Shown: in pieces, positions 24,205-33,582 of the stretch | Layout: every line of letters starts with the position of its first letter | How positions within the stretch are numbered: the first letter of the stretch is position 1 | NCBI GenBank assembly: GCA_018676675.1 | Contig: JABHEG010000088.1 | Coordinates: 1 to 47,963, forward strand | Source: Lentisphaerota bacterium | GTDB taxonomy: Bacteria > Verrucomicrobiota > Lentisphaeria > Oligosphaerales > JABHEG01 | DNA: 47,963 nucleotides | Direction of reading: 5' to 3' | Translations under genes and position numbers: made by a program | The notes under the pieces: generated by a model | Told to the model about the DNA's origin: nothing | The model's input: only the letters and a program-made list of their open reading frames with translations | The model's database searches: none

Positions 24205-25470
24205 ATGGCAGTTTCAGCCCCCTCTACAGCTCGTGACCGACGCCTCCTCCGTGAGCTGGCCAAGCGCCGGCTTGAGATTGCCCACGATCCGGTGAATCTG
24301 GAACGTCGACAGGCGTGGCTGGACCTGCATTCCGGGGCCCCCTCTCGTCCGATGGTCCTGGCCGAGTGGGGGGGGATTCGCGAGGCGTCACCGCCTTTCG
24401 ACCCGGAACTCCGCTGTGTCGACGGCTGGGCGCAAGGTCTTGAGCGTGCTCTGCGGCAGGACATCTGGGTTTTCGAAGAACTGCGCGATGACCATGCGTT
24501 TGAGCCTTTCCTCGATCGGCGGTGGCATGTCAGCACCACCGGGTACGGCGTTGAGCCGGTCGAACATCGGGTTGACAGTGACTACCTGACGGCCAGATCC
24601 TGGGACGCACCTATCACCGACATAGACGCCCAGTTTGACCTGCTCCAGGCGCGGACATTCAGCGTCGACCGCGACGGGACGCTGGCCGCGAAGTCCCGGC
24701 TTGAGGATGCTCTGGGCGACATCTTACCGGTACGTATGCGAGGCGGATTCTGGTGGACCATGGGGATGACCATTCAAGCCATTCGCCTGATTGGCCTGGA
24801 GGGCCTCATGCTGACCATGTACGACGACCCGGATGGCCTGCACCGGATCATGCGTTTCTTGTGCGATGATCACCTTGTGTTTGCCCAGTGGCTTGAGGAC
24901 GAAGGCCTGTTGTCCCTTAACAACGAAGCGGACTATGTGGGGTCGGGGAGCTGTGGGTACACACACGATCTACCACGCGCGGCCGAGAGCAGCTCCGATC
25001 CAGTTGCCATGGCTGACCTGTGGGTGTTGCTTGAGAGCCAGGAAACCGTAGGTGTGGGCCCGACGCAGTTCGAGGAGTTCATCTTTCCCTACCAGGCTGA
25101 GATCGCCGAACGCTTTGGCCTCGTTTACTACGGTTGCTGCGAGCCGGTGCACACGCGTTGGGATGTCGTTCGACGCTTTCCCGGACTCCGTTCCGTATCG
25201 ATTGCTCCTCTCTGCAATGAAGCCATCATGGCCGAGGCCATGGGCTCGGACTATGTCTATTCCCGCAAACCAAACCCGACCTTGATCAGTACACCGCGCT
25301 TCGACGAAGCCCTGATCAGGAAAGACCTCCGCACCACGCTGGAACTCACCGCCGCCAATGGTTGCCCCGTGGAGATCGCTATGAAGGATGTCCACACGCT
25401 AGAGAACGAGCCAAGGCGTCTGAGCCGATGGGTTGAGTTGGCGCGCGAGGAAATCGCGAGGACGAGTTGA
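24205..25470 (+). CDS. URO-D/MtaA-superfamily protein (corrinoid methyltransferase or decarboxylase-like)
   Basis: 421 residues, ATG with GGAGGA 5-10 bases upstream. The sequence belongs to the uroporphyrinogen-decarboxylase/MtaA superfamily as found in gene-rich glycan-degrading bacteria, and not to HemE itself: it lacks the HemE N-terminal PxWxMRQAG. A metal-site-like motif YGCCEPVH places Cys311, Cys312 and His316, reminiscent of the zinc ligands of MtaA/CmuA-type methyltransferases. In those systems such proteins pass methyl groups between a corrinoid protein and coenzyme M or folate. Together with the MttB-like protein at 46004 it suggests methyl-group metabolism, but no corrinoid protein is in this window. 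Confidence 0.75.
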   Translation: MAVSAPSTARDRRLLRELAKRRLEIAHDPVNLERRQAWLDLHSGAPSRPMVLAEWGGIREASPPFDPELRCVDGWAQGLERALRQDIWVFEELRDDHAFEPFLDRRWHVSTTGYGVEPVEHRVDSDYLTARSWDAPITDIDAQFDLLQARTFSVDRDGTLAAKSRLEDALGDILPVRMRGGFWWTMGMTIQAIRLIGLEGLMLTMYDDPDGLHRIMRFLCDDHLVFAQWLEDEGLLSLNNEADYVGSGSCGYTHDLPRAAESSSDPVAMADLWVLLESQETVGVGPTQFEEFIFPYQAEIAERFGLVYYGCCEPVHTRWDVVRRFPGLRSVSIAPLCNEAIMAEAMGSDYVYSRKPNPTLISTPRFDEALIRKDLRTTLELTAANGCPVEIAMKDVHTLENEPRRLSRWVELAREEIARTS

Positions 25471-25530
25471 GTCGTCGCGGTGCTCTGTCAGAGCCCTGAC
25501 CAACGGGAGGGGGGAGGGCAGGAAGGCAGA

Positions 25531-25598
25531 CAGGGAAGACCGCTCCTGGTAGTCGCGGCTCTGACGGGCAGGGAAGGCCGCTCTCGGTAGTCGCGGCT
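25531..25598. repeat. Direct repeat of a 30-bp dispersed element
   Basis: 25531-25560 and 25569-25598 share CAGGGAAG, then CCGCTC, then GGTAGTCGCGGCT with few differences; the unit spacing is 38 bp. A related single copy lies at 13537-13566. The two copies fill most of the gap between the URO-D-like gene and the propeller gene. Confidence 0.85.
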
Positions 25599-25659
25599 AG
25601 GCCAAGCCGGAGTGGGACGGTACCTTTCACACTGACTGGAAGATGACAGGAGTCTGTAG

Positions 25660-27099
25660 ATGATGCATACGGCACTGAGCCATAGCTTTGTAGTGGCCTT
25701 CCTCGTGGTTGTGGCTTCCGGCGCGGCAGAGCCGCCCCACACCGAGACGATCAAGCTGGCGGATTTCCAGGGGTTTGCCACCGGGGGCATTTGGGGCCTT
25801 CGGGGAGCGCCCTTTGCGCTGGCAAATCTCGACCGTGACCCGGAGCCTGAGATCGTGGTCAAGGAGTGGCGAGCGTGGAGTTACCGGAATCGCGGTTCCT
25901 CCACGCGCCGTAACACCCATCCTGCCAAGGTCTATGCGTTCGATCACGACGGCAAGGCCCTATGGACCTTCGACCAAGGTCCCGGTGTCAATGTGGGCGT
26001 CAACTTCGGGCCAATCATCCCCTTTGATATGGATGGCGACGGCGTTGCAGAGGTCTACTGCCGGGCTGCGGACGACCCCGAAGGTGAGTGGCCCGGGTTT
26101 GTCGCGAAGCAGGGCGACAAAGATTGGCTGGTCAAGCTCGATCCCGCCTCAGGGCGTATTCTAGCCAAGGCGCCATGGCCGCCCCATCACCGATTCCCTG
26201 ATGACCAGCAGCTCTTCATCGGTTATCTCGACGGCATCAAGCCTTTCCTGGTTGCGAAGGGGGGGCACTACGGTAGCCGGCAGACTCTTCGGGCATACGA
26301 TGGTGACCTGAACGTCCTCTGGACTGCTGACGTCGATGGTCACGGGGCGCACGTGCCCTGCTGCGCGGATGTGGATGGCGACGGCAAGGATGAGGTTGTT
26401 GTAGGCAGCACCGTTCTGGATGATGATGGAAGCCTGCTGTGGACGGTGGATATCGGGCATGTCGACCTGGCCGTGGCCGCAGACATTGTCCCCGATCGTC
26501 CCGGCCTTGAAGTACTGTTCGGGAGCCAGTCAGCCGCGTTTACCGGCGTTGTGTCCGGTCAGGATGGCGCGGTGATCTGGGGAAAGGAACGGAAGACACA
26601 CAGCCAGGAGGGATGCGGCGAGTTCGACCTGCGCCGCCCGGGCCTGGAGTGTTTCGGCTGGCAGGCCAAGAAGGACGGTTACGCCGAGACGCGAATCAAC
26701 ATGTGGGATGCGGCAGGCAGTGTTCTGAGTGCTGCAGACTACTTCAGCCCAATGCCACGGGGCAAGGGCGGAACGATCTACGGTTGGTGGGAAGGCGCTG
26801 CAATGAAGGTCATCCGGGATCCCAATCGCGCGCTCCCCAATCCTGGCTTCTTCCACATGATTGGGGACATCGGCGGTGACGCTCGAGAGGAGGTCGTGTG
26901 GCTGGTGGATGATGAGATCATTATCTGGCATCCCGGGACTGTGTCTGGTGCGAAAGGCATCCCTGAGTTGCGGAAAGACAGGAAGTACATGATGGAGCTG
27001 GCACGAGGCTCGCAGTACATGGGGCAGACCCATTACTCGCGTCCCTTGCCGGCTGCGCTTCCTGCCGCCACCGGGGCGCCAGAGACCGTGGAGGATTGA
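25660..27099 (+). CDS. Secreted FG-GAP-type propeller related to PL11 rhamnogalacturonan lyase
   Basis: 479 residues with a signal peptide (SFVVAFLVVVASGAAE) and AGGAG 9 bases before the ATG at 25660. Propeller blades carry calcium-type repeats: DRDPEPEIVVKE, DMDGDGVAEVY and DVDGDGKDEVVVGSTVLDDDG. The run from there through GHVDLAVAADIVPDRPGLEV follows family PL11 rhamnogalacturonan lyases. It is shorter than PL11 enzymes (about 600) and lacks the N-terminal region. A lyase function is therefore a hypothesis; substrate binding is an alternative. First gene of a five-gene cluster; the next starts one base after its stop. Confidence 0.7.
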   Translation: MMHTALSHSFVVAFLVVVASGAAEPPHTETIKLADFQGFATGGIWGLRGAPFALANLDRDPEPEIVVKEWRAWSYRNRGSSTRRNTHPAKVYAFDHDGKALWTFDQGPGVNVGVNFGPIIPFDMDGDGVAEVYCRAADDPEGEWPGFVAKQGDKDWLVKLDPASGRILAKAPWPPHHRFPDDQQLFIGYLDGIKPFLVAKGGHYGSRQTLRAYDGDLNVLWTADVDGHGAHVPCCADVDGDGKDEVVVGSTVLDDDGSLLWTVDIGHVDLAVAADIVPDRPGLEVLFGSQSAAFTGVVSGQDGAVIWGKERKTHSQEGCGEFDLRRPGLECFGWQAKKDGYAETRINMWDAAGSVLSAADYFSPMPRGKGGTIYGWWEGAAMKVIRDPNRALPNPGFFHMIGDIGGDAREEVVWLVDDEIIIWHPGTVSGAKGIPELRKDRKYMMELARGSQYMGQTHYSRPLPAALPAATGAPETVED

Positions 27100-27100
27100 G

Positions 27101-29701
27101 ATGACCGTGAAGCCTGATCGTGCTTGTTGGTGGATGGCTGTGGTTCTCGTGGCGAGCTGTTTTCTCCCAAACGTCCGCGTGTCGGGATTGGAGATTGTCA
27201 GTGACGGGAAGGCGATGGCGACCATCGTGGTGCCCGACGATGCCGGGGATGTCGCGACCCGTGCGGCGGAGTGGATTCGTGCCTACGTTCAGAAGGTGTC
27301 TGGTGCGGAGTTGCCCGTCTTGCCGGAAGGGCGGTGCCCCGCTGGGAACCTGATTTCTGTCGGCCACACGACGTTGGCCGCGGCGGCCGGGGTCGACGCG
27401 GCCGACCTGCAGTACGACGGCTGCAGGCTGGTCGCGAAGGGCAACGTCCTGTATCTGCTTGGTCGTGACACTCTGACAACGCTGCAGCGTGAACGCTGGC
27501 AGGACGGGGAGAGACGCGCGTCCAAGGTTCAGTGCGGGGCTCAAGGAACCTGCAAGGCTGCAACCACGTTTCTGGAGCGTTTCTGCGGCGTGCGCTGGTT
27601 CTTGCCGGCTCCGGACGGGGAATTCGTCCCGCCGTCTGCTGACGTCGCGGTGCCGGACGACACGGACATTGTGTACACGCCGCCATTCGCGTTCCTGCAT
27701 GGTCGTTACGTGTACGGTTCGCAGCTCGGGCCGGCCGCCATCGCCAACAACAACCGGACCGCGATCAAGCTATGCACCTTCGGCGGCCATTCTTGGCCCA
27801 CTTGGGTTCCCCCGGCCATCTACTACAAGGATCATCCCGAGTACTTCGCGCTCATCGACGGCAAACGGACCGACAGTAAGAGCGGACATCTTTGCACCTC
27901 GAATCCGGAGGTCCGACAGATCCTGCTGAAGGAAACGCGTACCCTCTTTGACGCCGGCTTTGAGTGGGTGCAGCTCGGTCAGTCCGATGGCTATCTGCGT
28001 TGCCAGTGTGCGGCCTGCGAGAAGCTGGACACCTACCGTGGGCGTGCCAATAAGCTCGGACTCACCACGGATGAGTGGCTGTACACGTATCTCAAGGACA
28101 ACCCGTGCGAACGCATTCACGATGTGCACAAGTGGATCGCGGACGAATGCATGGTGTCGCATCCGGACAAGACGGTGCACTTGCTGGTCTATTCCACGAG
28201 CGTCACACCGTCCAAGGCGTTCGACGCGTGGCCGACCAACACCGTTGGGGAGGTCTGTGATGTCGATCCACGGATCATCGGGGGCTGGGAAGGTAAGCTA
28301 AGGGCCAAGACGACCTACATGTGCTGGTACCTCATTGCCTGGCGAGGAGTGGGCTTCGGTGTGATGGTGACGCCACGTCAGATCGCCGAACGGATCGGTT
28401 ATCTTCGGAAGCACAATTTCATCGGGATCTACCTCTGCGGCGGCGGGGCCAACTGGGGACTCCAAGGGCCGACCTACTATACCATGGGCAAGATGTGCGA
28501 GGACTCGACACTCAGCTACAAGGACCTGACGGCGGAATACTGCCGTGGTATCTACGGCGCGGCCGCGGAAGAGATGATCGACTTCTTCAGGCAGCTCTAC
28601 GTGCCCGAGTCGGACATCCTCATGTACAACTACTTCAACCGGGACAAAGCCGTAGCCGGTGACCGCTTGACGTCCATGTACCCACCCGAACTGCTGAATA
28701 CGCTCGACGGCATCCTCTGCGCGGCCGAAGCGAAGGTCGACACTGATCGCGCTCGCAACTGGGTACGTCTCACGCGCGACCACTTCGACTTCGTGAAGCT
28801 CTGCTGCAACGTCATGGCCGCTTACGGTGAATGTCAGGTCCGGTCGACACATGAGAACGTACTGAAGATCGAGCATCATCTCGACGCATTCGAGGCATAC
28901 CGAGAGAAGATCGTCTCTTACAGTGAGGAACACACGGATCGTTGGTTCCCCGCCTATATGAAACTCTACAACTTCCTCACCGCGGAAGGCTCCTACGACA
29001 CAGCACGGCGCCGCAGACAACGACACGCTCCGGAACGGATTGAGGAGGGATTTCGCGGGACACCGGTCGGGTACCGACAGTTCCTCATCCGCGAACCGTT
29101 TACGTGGGACCTCAGGATGATCAAGGATCGCCCGTTTTTGCGCCAGGTCGCGACGCCCGACGGCGATGACTACCGACGTCAGCTTAAGAGTGCCACGGCG
29201 GTCGCGGAGCAACTTGCATCAAACCCGTCGTTCGAGGACGCAGGAGAGGGAAGCACGCCGACCGGCTGGGTATTCTGGGTCAAGCATGGGGTTGGGACCA
29301 TGGCACTAGTGCAGGGGGAGGGGCGCACAGGGACGGCCTCTGTGCTCTACGAAGGCATGAGGCGGGGGGGCGTGAACCGGAAGCTCGTGGTGCCACCGGG
29401 GCGATATGTGGCCGTTGCGTTTGTGCGGACACCGCAGCCCTTGAACTCCCGAGCCAAGGTCACCATCAGCGTTTCCCCCCGTGCTGAAGACGGCGCGGTC
29501 TTACGGGGTGCCGTCCTCGAGCGGAGCACCCAGGGCTTGCCGGCGGGCGGTTGGGTTGCCTTGAGTGCGTACGGTGACATTCCGGCCAAGGCCGACGGGA
29601 AGGATGTTGCCAAGGTGTTGATCATCGTCACAGTGGACAACATGGCCCCGGGTGAGAGACTTTACGTCGATGACTTCCAACTCCTTCGCTTGAATGACTA
29701 G
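27101..29701 (+). CDS. Secreted DUF4838 protein with C-terminal carbohydrate-binding-like domain
   Basis: 866 residues. The ATG follows GGAGG (27090-27094), inside the end of the previous gene, so translation is coupled. Residues 1-28 are a signal peptide. About 29-185 resemble the N-terminal domain of GH20/GH67 enzymes (VSDGKAMATIVVPDDA, AATTFLERFCGVRWFLP). About 230-480 match DUF4838 (ATTFLERFC onwards, then YYKDHPEYFALIDGKR, LGQSDGYLRCQCAACEK, GIYLCGGGANWG). The CQCAAC is a possible metal or structural Cys cluster. The end (about 700-866) has NPSFED and VPPGRYVAVAFV as in CBM4/9-type domains. It is likely a glycosidase-like protein acting outside the cell. Confidence 0.75.
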   Translation: MTVKPDRACWWMAVVLVASCFLPNVRVSGLEIVSDGKAMATIVVPDDAGDVATRAAEWIRAYVQKVSGAELPVLPEGRCPAGNLISVGHTTLAAAAGVDAADLQYDGCRLVAKGNVLYLLGRDTLTTLQRERWQDGERRASKVQCGAQGTCKAATTFLERFCGVRWFLPAPDGEFVPPSADVAVPDDTDIVYTPPFAFLHGRYVYGSQLGPAAIANNNRTAIKLCTFGGHSWPTWVPPAIYYKDHPEYFALIDGKRTDSKSGHLCTSNPEVRQILLKETRTLFDAGFEWVQLGQSDGYLRCQCAACEKLDTYRGRANKLGLTTDEWLYTYLKDNPCERIHDVHKWIADECMVSHPDKTVHLLVYSTSVTPSKAFDAWPTNTVGEVCDVDPRIIGGWEGKLRAKTTYMCWYLIAWRGVGFGVMVTPRQIAERIGYLRKHNFIGIYLCGGGANWGLQGPTYYTMGKMCEDSTLSYKDLTAEYCRGIYGAAAEEMIDFFRQLYVPESDILMYNYFNRDKAVAGDRLTSMYPPELLNTLDGILCAAEAKVDTDRARNWVRLTRDHFDFVKLCCNVMAAYGECQVRSTHENVLKIEHHLDAFEAYREKIVSYSEEHTDRWFPAYMKLYNFLTAEGSYDTARRRRQRHAPERIEEGFRGTPVGYRQFLIREPFTWDLRMIKDRPFLRQVATPDGDDYRRQLKSATAVAEQLASNPSFEDAGEGSTPTGWVFWVKHGVGTMALVQGEGRTGTASVLYEGMRRGGVNRKLVVPPGRYVAVAFVRTPQPLNSRAKVTISVSPRAEDGAVLRGAVLERSTQGLPAGGWVALSAYGDIPAKADGKDVAKVLIIVTVDNMAPGERLYVDDFQLLRLND

Positions 29702-29762
29702 TGGGTGAGGGTGTCGGCTGACATGCCTTGCCCTGTGGGTTGGTGCATAATAGGAGATGGCT

Positions 29763-31430
29763 ATGCAAGGCGGTCTGGCAGGAATCAGAACGTTGGCATT
29801 TGGGATCCCGGCCATGTTGGTGGCGACCGGCGCGGCTGCGCCCCCCGGGAGGGACGAGATGGTGGCTGCCAGCCGGGGTGGGCCGGTTGTTCCTGAGCAT
29901 CTGTCGAGTTTTGTGGGCTACACGGCCCCGGACTTTCGCAAGGATCTGACGCCTGAGGAACGGGACGAGATGCGTCGCTCCGGGGTTGAGATGGAGAAGC
30001 GTTCCCTGGCTGTGTTGCGCCAGTACATTCCGCCGCTCAGCTATCCGCGAGGCGACCGTTGGCCGATCCTCGTCTGGGCCGGAGCCGGGGACACGCCTGA
30101 GCAGTGGCAGGCGTGGATTGATCGCGGCATCAGCCCGTTGTTCCAGGATGTCAGCAGCCTGGAGCAGGCGGAGGCAGCACTTCCCAAACTTCGGTATTTC
30201 CGCGATCGTGGCGTGCCACTGGTCATCCTGCCGCAAGGTTGGGTCCAACGTGCTCACCGCCAGCCCCCCAGCGGGACTGGGTGCGATCATCTGCCCCCGG
30301 CTCGTCCTTCCCACGCAACCGTGGACGAGATGGAGCCCAATCGTGACTTTACCTGTCCTTCGTGGATGCACGTAAACCCCGCTCTACCCGTGCACGCGGA
30401 GAATACCAAGCGGGTATGCGCTTTCCTCAAGGAGCACGGGATTGAGCCTGCGAGCATGTGGCTCGATGCCGAGTCCGGGACTTATCTGAGGAATGGGGCA
30501 GAGAATGAGGATCGGCTCAATGCCGCGCTTGCGGAGGCGCGCAAGTGTTCTCGCTGTGTTGGGCGCTACGGGGTCGACGGGCTGCAGAGCGTGGAGCAAT
30601 ACAGCGCGATTGCCGACACGGCGCTGGGGCGGGCGTATCGCGTTGGGTTTGTTGAGCCTGCCCGTTCCGTGTTCCCCGGTGTACCGGTCGGCAACTTCTT
30701 TGCTCACCCTGTCCGCCGCGAGCCTGCCGTTCCGGGGAAGTCTCCCGCGTACGGATGGTCCGGCAGCGGCTTCAACGTGGCCCAGCCACGCTGCTACTAC
30801 ATCCCGGGATGGCGTGGAGCCGGTCGGGATCAAGACACAATGGACTGGAACGTGTTCTACTACTGCGTCGAACACTTCTCAAGTTGTGCCCGGGTGCTCG
30901 AGCCGGGCGAGATCCTGGTGCCCTGGGTCTGCTACATCTGGAGCAACCGCAACGCCCCTCGTCAGGCAAAGAAGGGACTCAAGATCGCGTCAGCTCGCGG
31001 GTACAAAGAGATGGCGATCCACACGCTGTTGCGTGGTGCCGAGACCATCGCGATTTTCTCGCCACGTCCTCCCGGAGAGCAGTTGCCCGAGGATTTCAGT
31101 TCCATGGATCGGGCGGAGATGGGGGGATTTGCTCTGAATGTGCTCGACATCCAGCGTGGCTATGACGAGGTGTTGCCGTTCCACGACCACCTTCGGCGCG
31201 GCAAGGTCCTCAACTACGACATCGATGGCGAGTACCGCGTCCTGGACGAGAGGACGGCCGTCTGGAGCGGGGTTGCCACGACAGAACGGGCGCTCGTGCG
31301 CACGGTCACGTTTGGGCCCGAGCTGTCCAAAACCATTCGGGTGTTCAGCCGCGACGTCGAGCTGACCTTCCAGCGTCAGGGGCGCTTTTTCTGGATCGCT
31401 CGCGATGGGACAGTCACGGCAGTGGAGTGA
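29763..31430 (+). CDS. Secreted protein of unknown function, probable TIM-barrel glycan-active protein
   Basis: 555 residues from the second ATG (29763), which sits 6 bases after AGGAG; the first ATG (29757) directly adjoins that AGGAG. Signal peptide to about residue 24 (LAFGIPAMLVATGAAA). The middle has barrel-like strands: PILVWAGAGDTPEQW, GVPLVILPQGWVQ, SMWLDAESGTYLR, EILVPWVCYIWSNRN, and an ending beta domain. The acidic strand end WLDAESG is a plausible active-site edge. I do not recognise a named family. Neighbours upstream and downstream are glycan-active proteins, which is the only basis for a function. Confidence 0.6.
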   Translation: MQGGLAGIRTLAFGIPAMLVATGAAAPPGRDEMVAASRGGPVVPEHLSSFVGYTAPDFRKDLTPEERDEMRRSGVEMEKRSLAVLRQYIPPLSYPRGDRWPILVWAGAGDTPEQWQAWIDRGISPLFQDVSSLEQAEAALPKLRYFRDRGVPLVILPQGWVQRAHRQPPSGTGCDHLPPARPSHATVDEMEPNRDFTCPSWMHVNPALPVHAENTKRVCAFLKEHGIEPASMWLDAESGTYLRNGAENEDRLNAALAEARKCSRCVGRYGVDGLQSVEQYSAIADTALGRAYRVGFVEPARSVFPGVPVGNFFAHPVRREPAVPGKSPAYGWSGSGFNVAQPRCYYIPGWRGAGRDQDTMDWNVFYYCVEHFSSCARVLEPGEILVPWVCYIWSNRNAPRQAKKGLKIASARGYKEMAIHTLLRGAETIAIFSPRPPGEQLPEDFSSMDRAEMGGFALNVLDIQRGYDEVLPFHDHLRRGKVLNYDIDGEYRVLDERTAVWSGVATTERALVRTVTFGPELSKTIRVFSRDVELTFQRQGRFFWIARDGTVTAVE

Positions 31431-31500
31431 GGCTGGTTTCGCCGTTTGTGAGACCACCGTGAAGTGATCATGTTTTCCGTGAGCTGTGGGAGAAAAACGA

Positions 31501-33582
31501 ATGACCGAACGCAACTACGAGTTTCGTCAACGCCTTGATCAAGTCCATCGGCCCAACCGGCTTGATCCTGAACTGCGCCCCGAGCCTGGGGAGGCCGTGA
31601 TCGGGAACGGCTGGCGGATCGCTGTTTCTGCGGAGGCATCTTCCTATGTGATCGGCGTGGCTCAGGATCTGCAAGACTACTTGCTGACCAGCATGAACGT
31701 CTCCGTGCTGCTGGTCCGTGATCCCGATTTGCCGACAGCGGCCCGAGCCGCAGAACAGACCATCGTTCTGGGCACCGCTGACCAGCTTGCGGGGGTGGGA
31801 GGTGAGTTGTCCGTTCCTCGCAGCTACCGGATTCTGCGGACCCCGAGCCGGTTGGTGGTGTGCGGCTGTGATGAGCGTGGTATCGGGCAGGCGTGCTATT
31901 ACCTCGAGGACCTGATGAACCTGCGGGAAGCACCCTATCTGACCCCGGCGGACGAAACGCGCGAGCCGGTGTTTTCCCCGCGGATGGTCCATTCGGGCTG
32001 GGGACTTGACCAGTTTCCGGACGCTCATCTCAACGCGATCGCCCATACCGGGATGGATGCCGTTCTGGTCTTTGCCAAAGGCGTGGATCGGACGACCGTG
32101 GGCTACCTGGATATCAACGACTTGATTGCCAGGACGGCACATTTCGGCCTGGACGTCTACCTCTACAGCTATCTGCTCAGTGAGAAACACCCGGACGATC
32201 CCGATGCCGAAGCCTTCTATGAATCCACCTATGGGGAGCTGATGAAGGCCCACTCGGGGGCGAAGGGCATCATTTTCGTCGGTGAGTCCTGCGAATTTCC
32301 CAGTCGGGATCCGAACACGACCGGCAGACTGCGGAAACAGCGCCTCCCGACCGACACCAAACCCAACCCGGGCTGGTGGCCCTGCTTCGACTACCCCGAT
32401 TGGCTCAACCTGGTGAAGCGGGTCATCCGAAAGTACAACCCCGAGGCGGACGTCGTGTTCTGGACCTACAACTGGGGGTGGGCGCCTGAAGCCGAACGTC
32501 TCGCCCTCATCCAGTCCTTGCCGGACGATGTATCTCTCGAGGTCACATTTGAGATGTTCGAGAACGTTGAGCGTCGCGGCGTTCCGACCCGTTGTGTCGA
32601 TTACACCGCGTCGTTTGTTGGTCCCGGAACGTACTTCTCGAGTGAGGCCGAGGCAGCGCATGCTCGCGGTCTCCCCCTCTACGCGATGAGCAACACGGGG
32701 GGGCTGAGCTGGGACTTCGGGGTCGTGCCCTACGAGCCGATTCCTTTCCAGTGGGGGCGCCGCCACGATGCCTTGCTGGAGGCGCACCGCAAATGGGGGC
32801 TGTGCGGCCTGATGGAATCGCACCATTTCGCCTGGTGGCCATCCGTTGTCAACGACATGGCCAAGTGGGCCTATTGGGCCCCGCGTGTCCCGACCGAGAC
32901 GGTGACCGAGCGACTTGCTGTCCGTGAGTTCGGGAAGCAGGGCGCTCCGTTGGCGCTGGAAGCCTGGCGTTGCTGGAGCGAGGCCATCCTCGACTACGTT
33001 CCGACCAACGAGGATCAGTATGGGCCATTCCGTGTCGGTCCGGCCTACCCGCTGGAGTTTGCCGAGGAGGCAGTTGAGTTCCCCAGTGCGGACTACGCAC
33101 ACTTCGGGAGCCGGATCATGAGGACGGCCTACCGGCCGCACGATCCCTCCATCGTCGACGGTGAGATTGCCTGTCTGACAGCGATGGCGGAACAGTGGGC
33201 TGATGGGGTTGTCGCGATGGAAAAAGCCGTAGCGCTTGCTCCGCAACGCAAGCTCACAGAGTGTCGCCGAGCGCAGGGCTTGGGGGCCTTCATTCTCTGC
33301 TGTGTGAGGACGACGATCAATGTGAAGCGGTGGTGGCAACTGCATCAGGAATTGGCCACCGTGACCGATGCGGCGGAACGGGCGAAGGTCCTTGGGCGCC
33401 TGGCTGCGTTAGCCGAGGCCGAGATAGAGAACACACGTGAAGCCATCCCGCTGGTGGAGTTCGACTCGCGCCTGGGGTGGGAACCCAGCATGGAGTACAT
33501 GGCTGATCCCGCTCATCTCAACTGGAAGATCACTCAAGTTCGCCACGTCATCGATGTCCAGATCCCGGCCTACCGGAACTGA
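31501..33582 (+). CDS. Cytoplasmic GH67/GH20-like N-terminal domain + barrel protein (alpha-glucuronidase-like)
   Basis: 693 residues from the ATG at 31501, seven bases after GGGAGA. There is no signal peptide. Residues about 25-150 follow the N-terminal domain of alpha-glucuronidases and beta-hexosaminidases (QTIVLGTADQLAGVGG, RLVVCGCDERGIGQACYYLEDLM). About 150-480 form a TIM barrel (FSPRMVHSGWGLDQFPD, GIIFVGESCEF, EADVVFWTYNWGWAPE). The rest is helical. Acidic candidates are Glu in VGESCEF and in the WGWAPE strand, but catalysis cannot be assigned. Its stop shares the sequence TGATG with the next start. Absence of export suggests it acts on imported oligosaccharide. Confidence 0.65.
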   Translation: MTERNYEFRQRLDQVHRPNRLDPELRPEPGEAVIGNGWRIAVSAEASSYVIGVAQDLQDYLLTSMNVSVLLVRDPDLPTAARAAEQTIVLGTADQLAGVGGELSVPRSYRILRTPSRLVVCGCDERGIGQACYYLEDLMNLREAPYLTPADETREPVFSPRMVHSGWGLDQFPDAHLNAIAHTGMDAVLVFAKGVDRTTVGYLDINDLIARTAHFGLDVYLYSYLLSEKHPDDPDAEAFYESTYGELMKAHSGAKGIIFVGESCEFPSRDPNTTGRLRKQRLPTDTKPNPGWWPCFDYPDWLNLVKRVIRKYNPEADVVFWTYNWGWAPEAERLALIQSLPDDVSLEVTFEMFENVERRGVPTRCVDYTASFVGPGTYFSSEAEAAHARGLPLYAMSNTGGLSWDFGVVPYEPIPFQWGRRHDALLEAHRKWGLCGLMESHHFAWWPSVVNDMAKWAYWAPRVPTETVTERLAVREFGKQGAPLALEAWRCWSEAILDYVPTNEDQYGPFRVGPAYPLEFAEEAVEFPSADYAHFGSRIMRTAYRPHDPSIVDGEIACLTAMAEQWADGVVAMEKAVALAPQRKLTECRRAQGLGAFILCCVRTTINVKRWWQLHQELATVTDAAERAKVLGRLAALAEAEIENTREAIPLVEFDSRLGWEPSMEYMADPAHLNWKITQVRHVIDVQIPAYRN

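Noticed and set aside
31468..33345. 625-residue minus-strand frame antisense to the GH67/GH20-like gene
   Set aside because: The plus-strand protein has recognisable family motifs; this antisense product has none.
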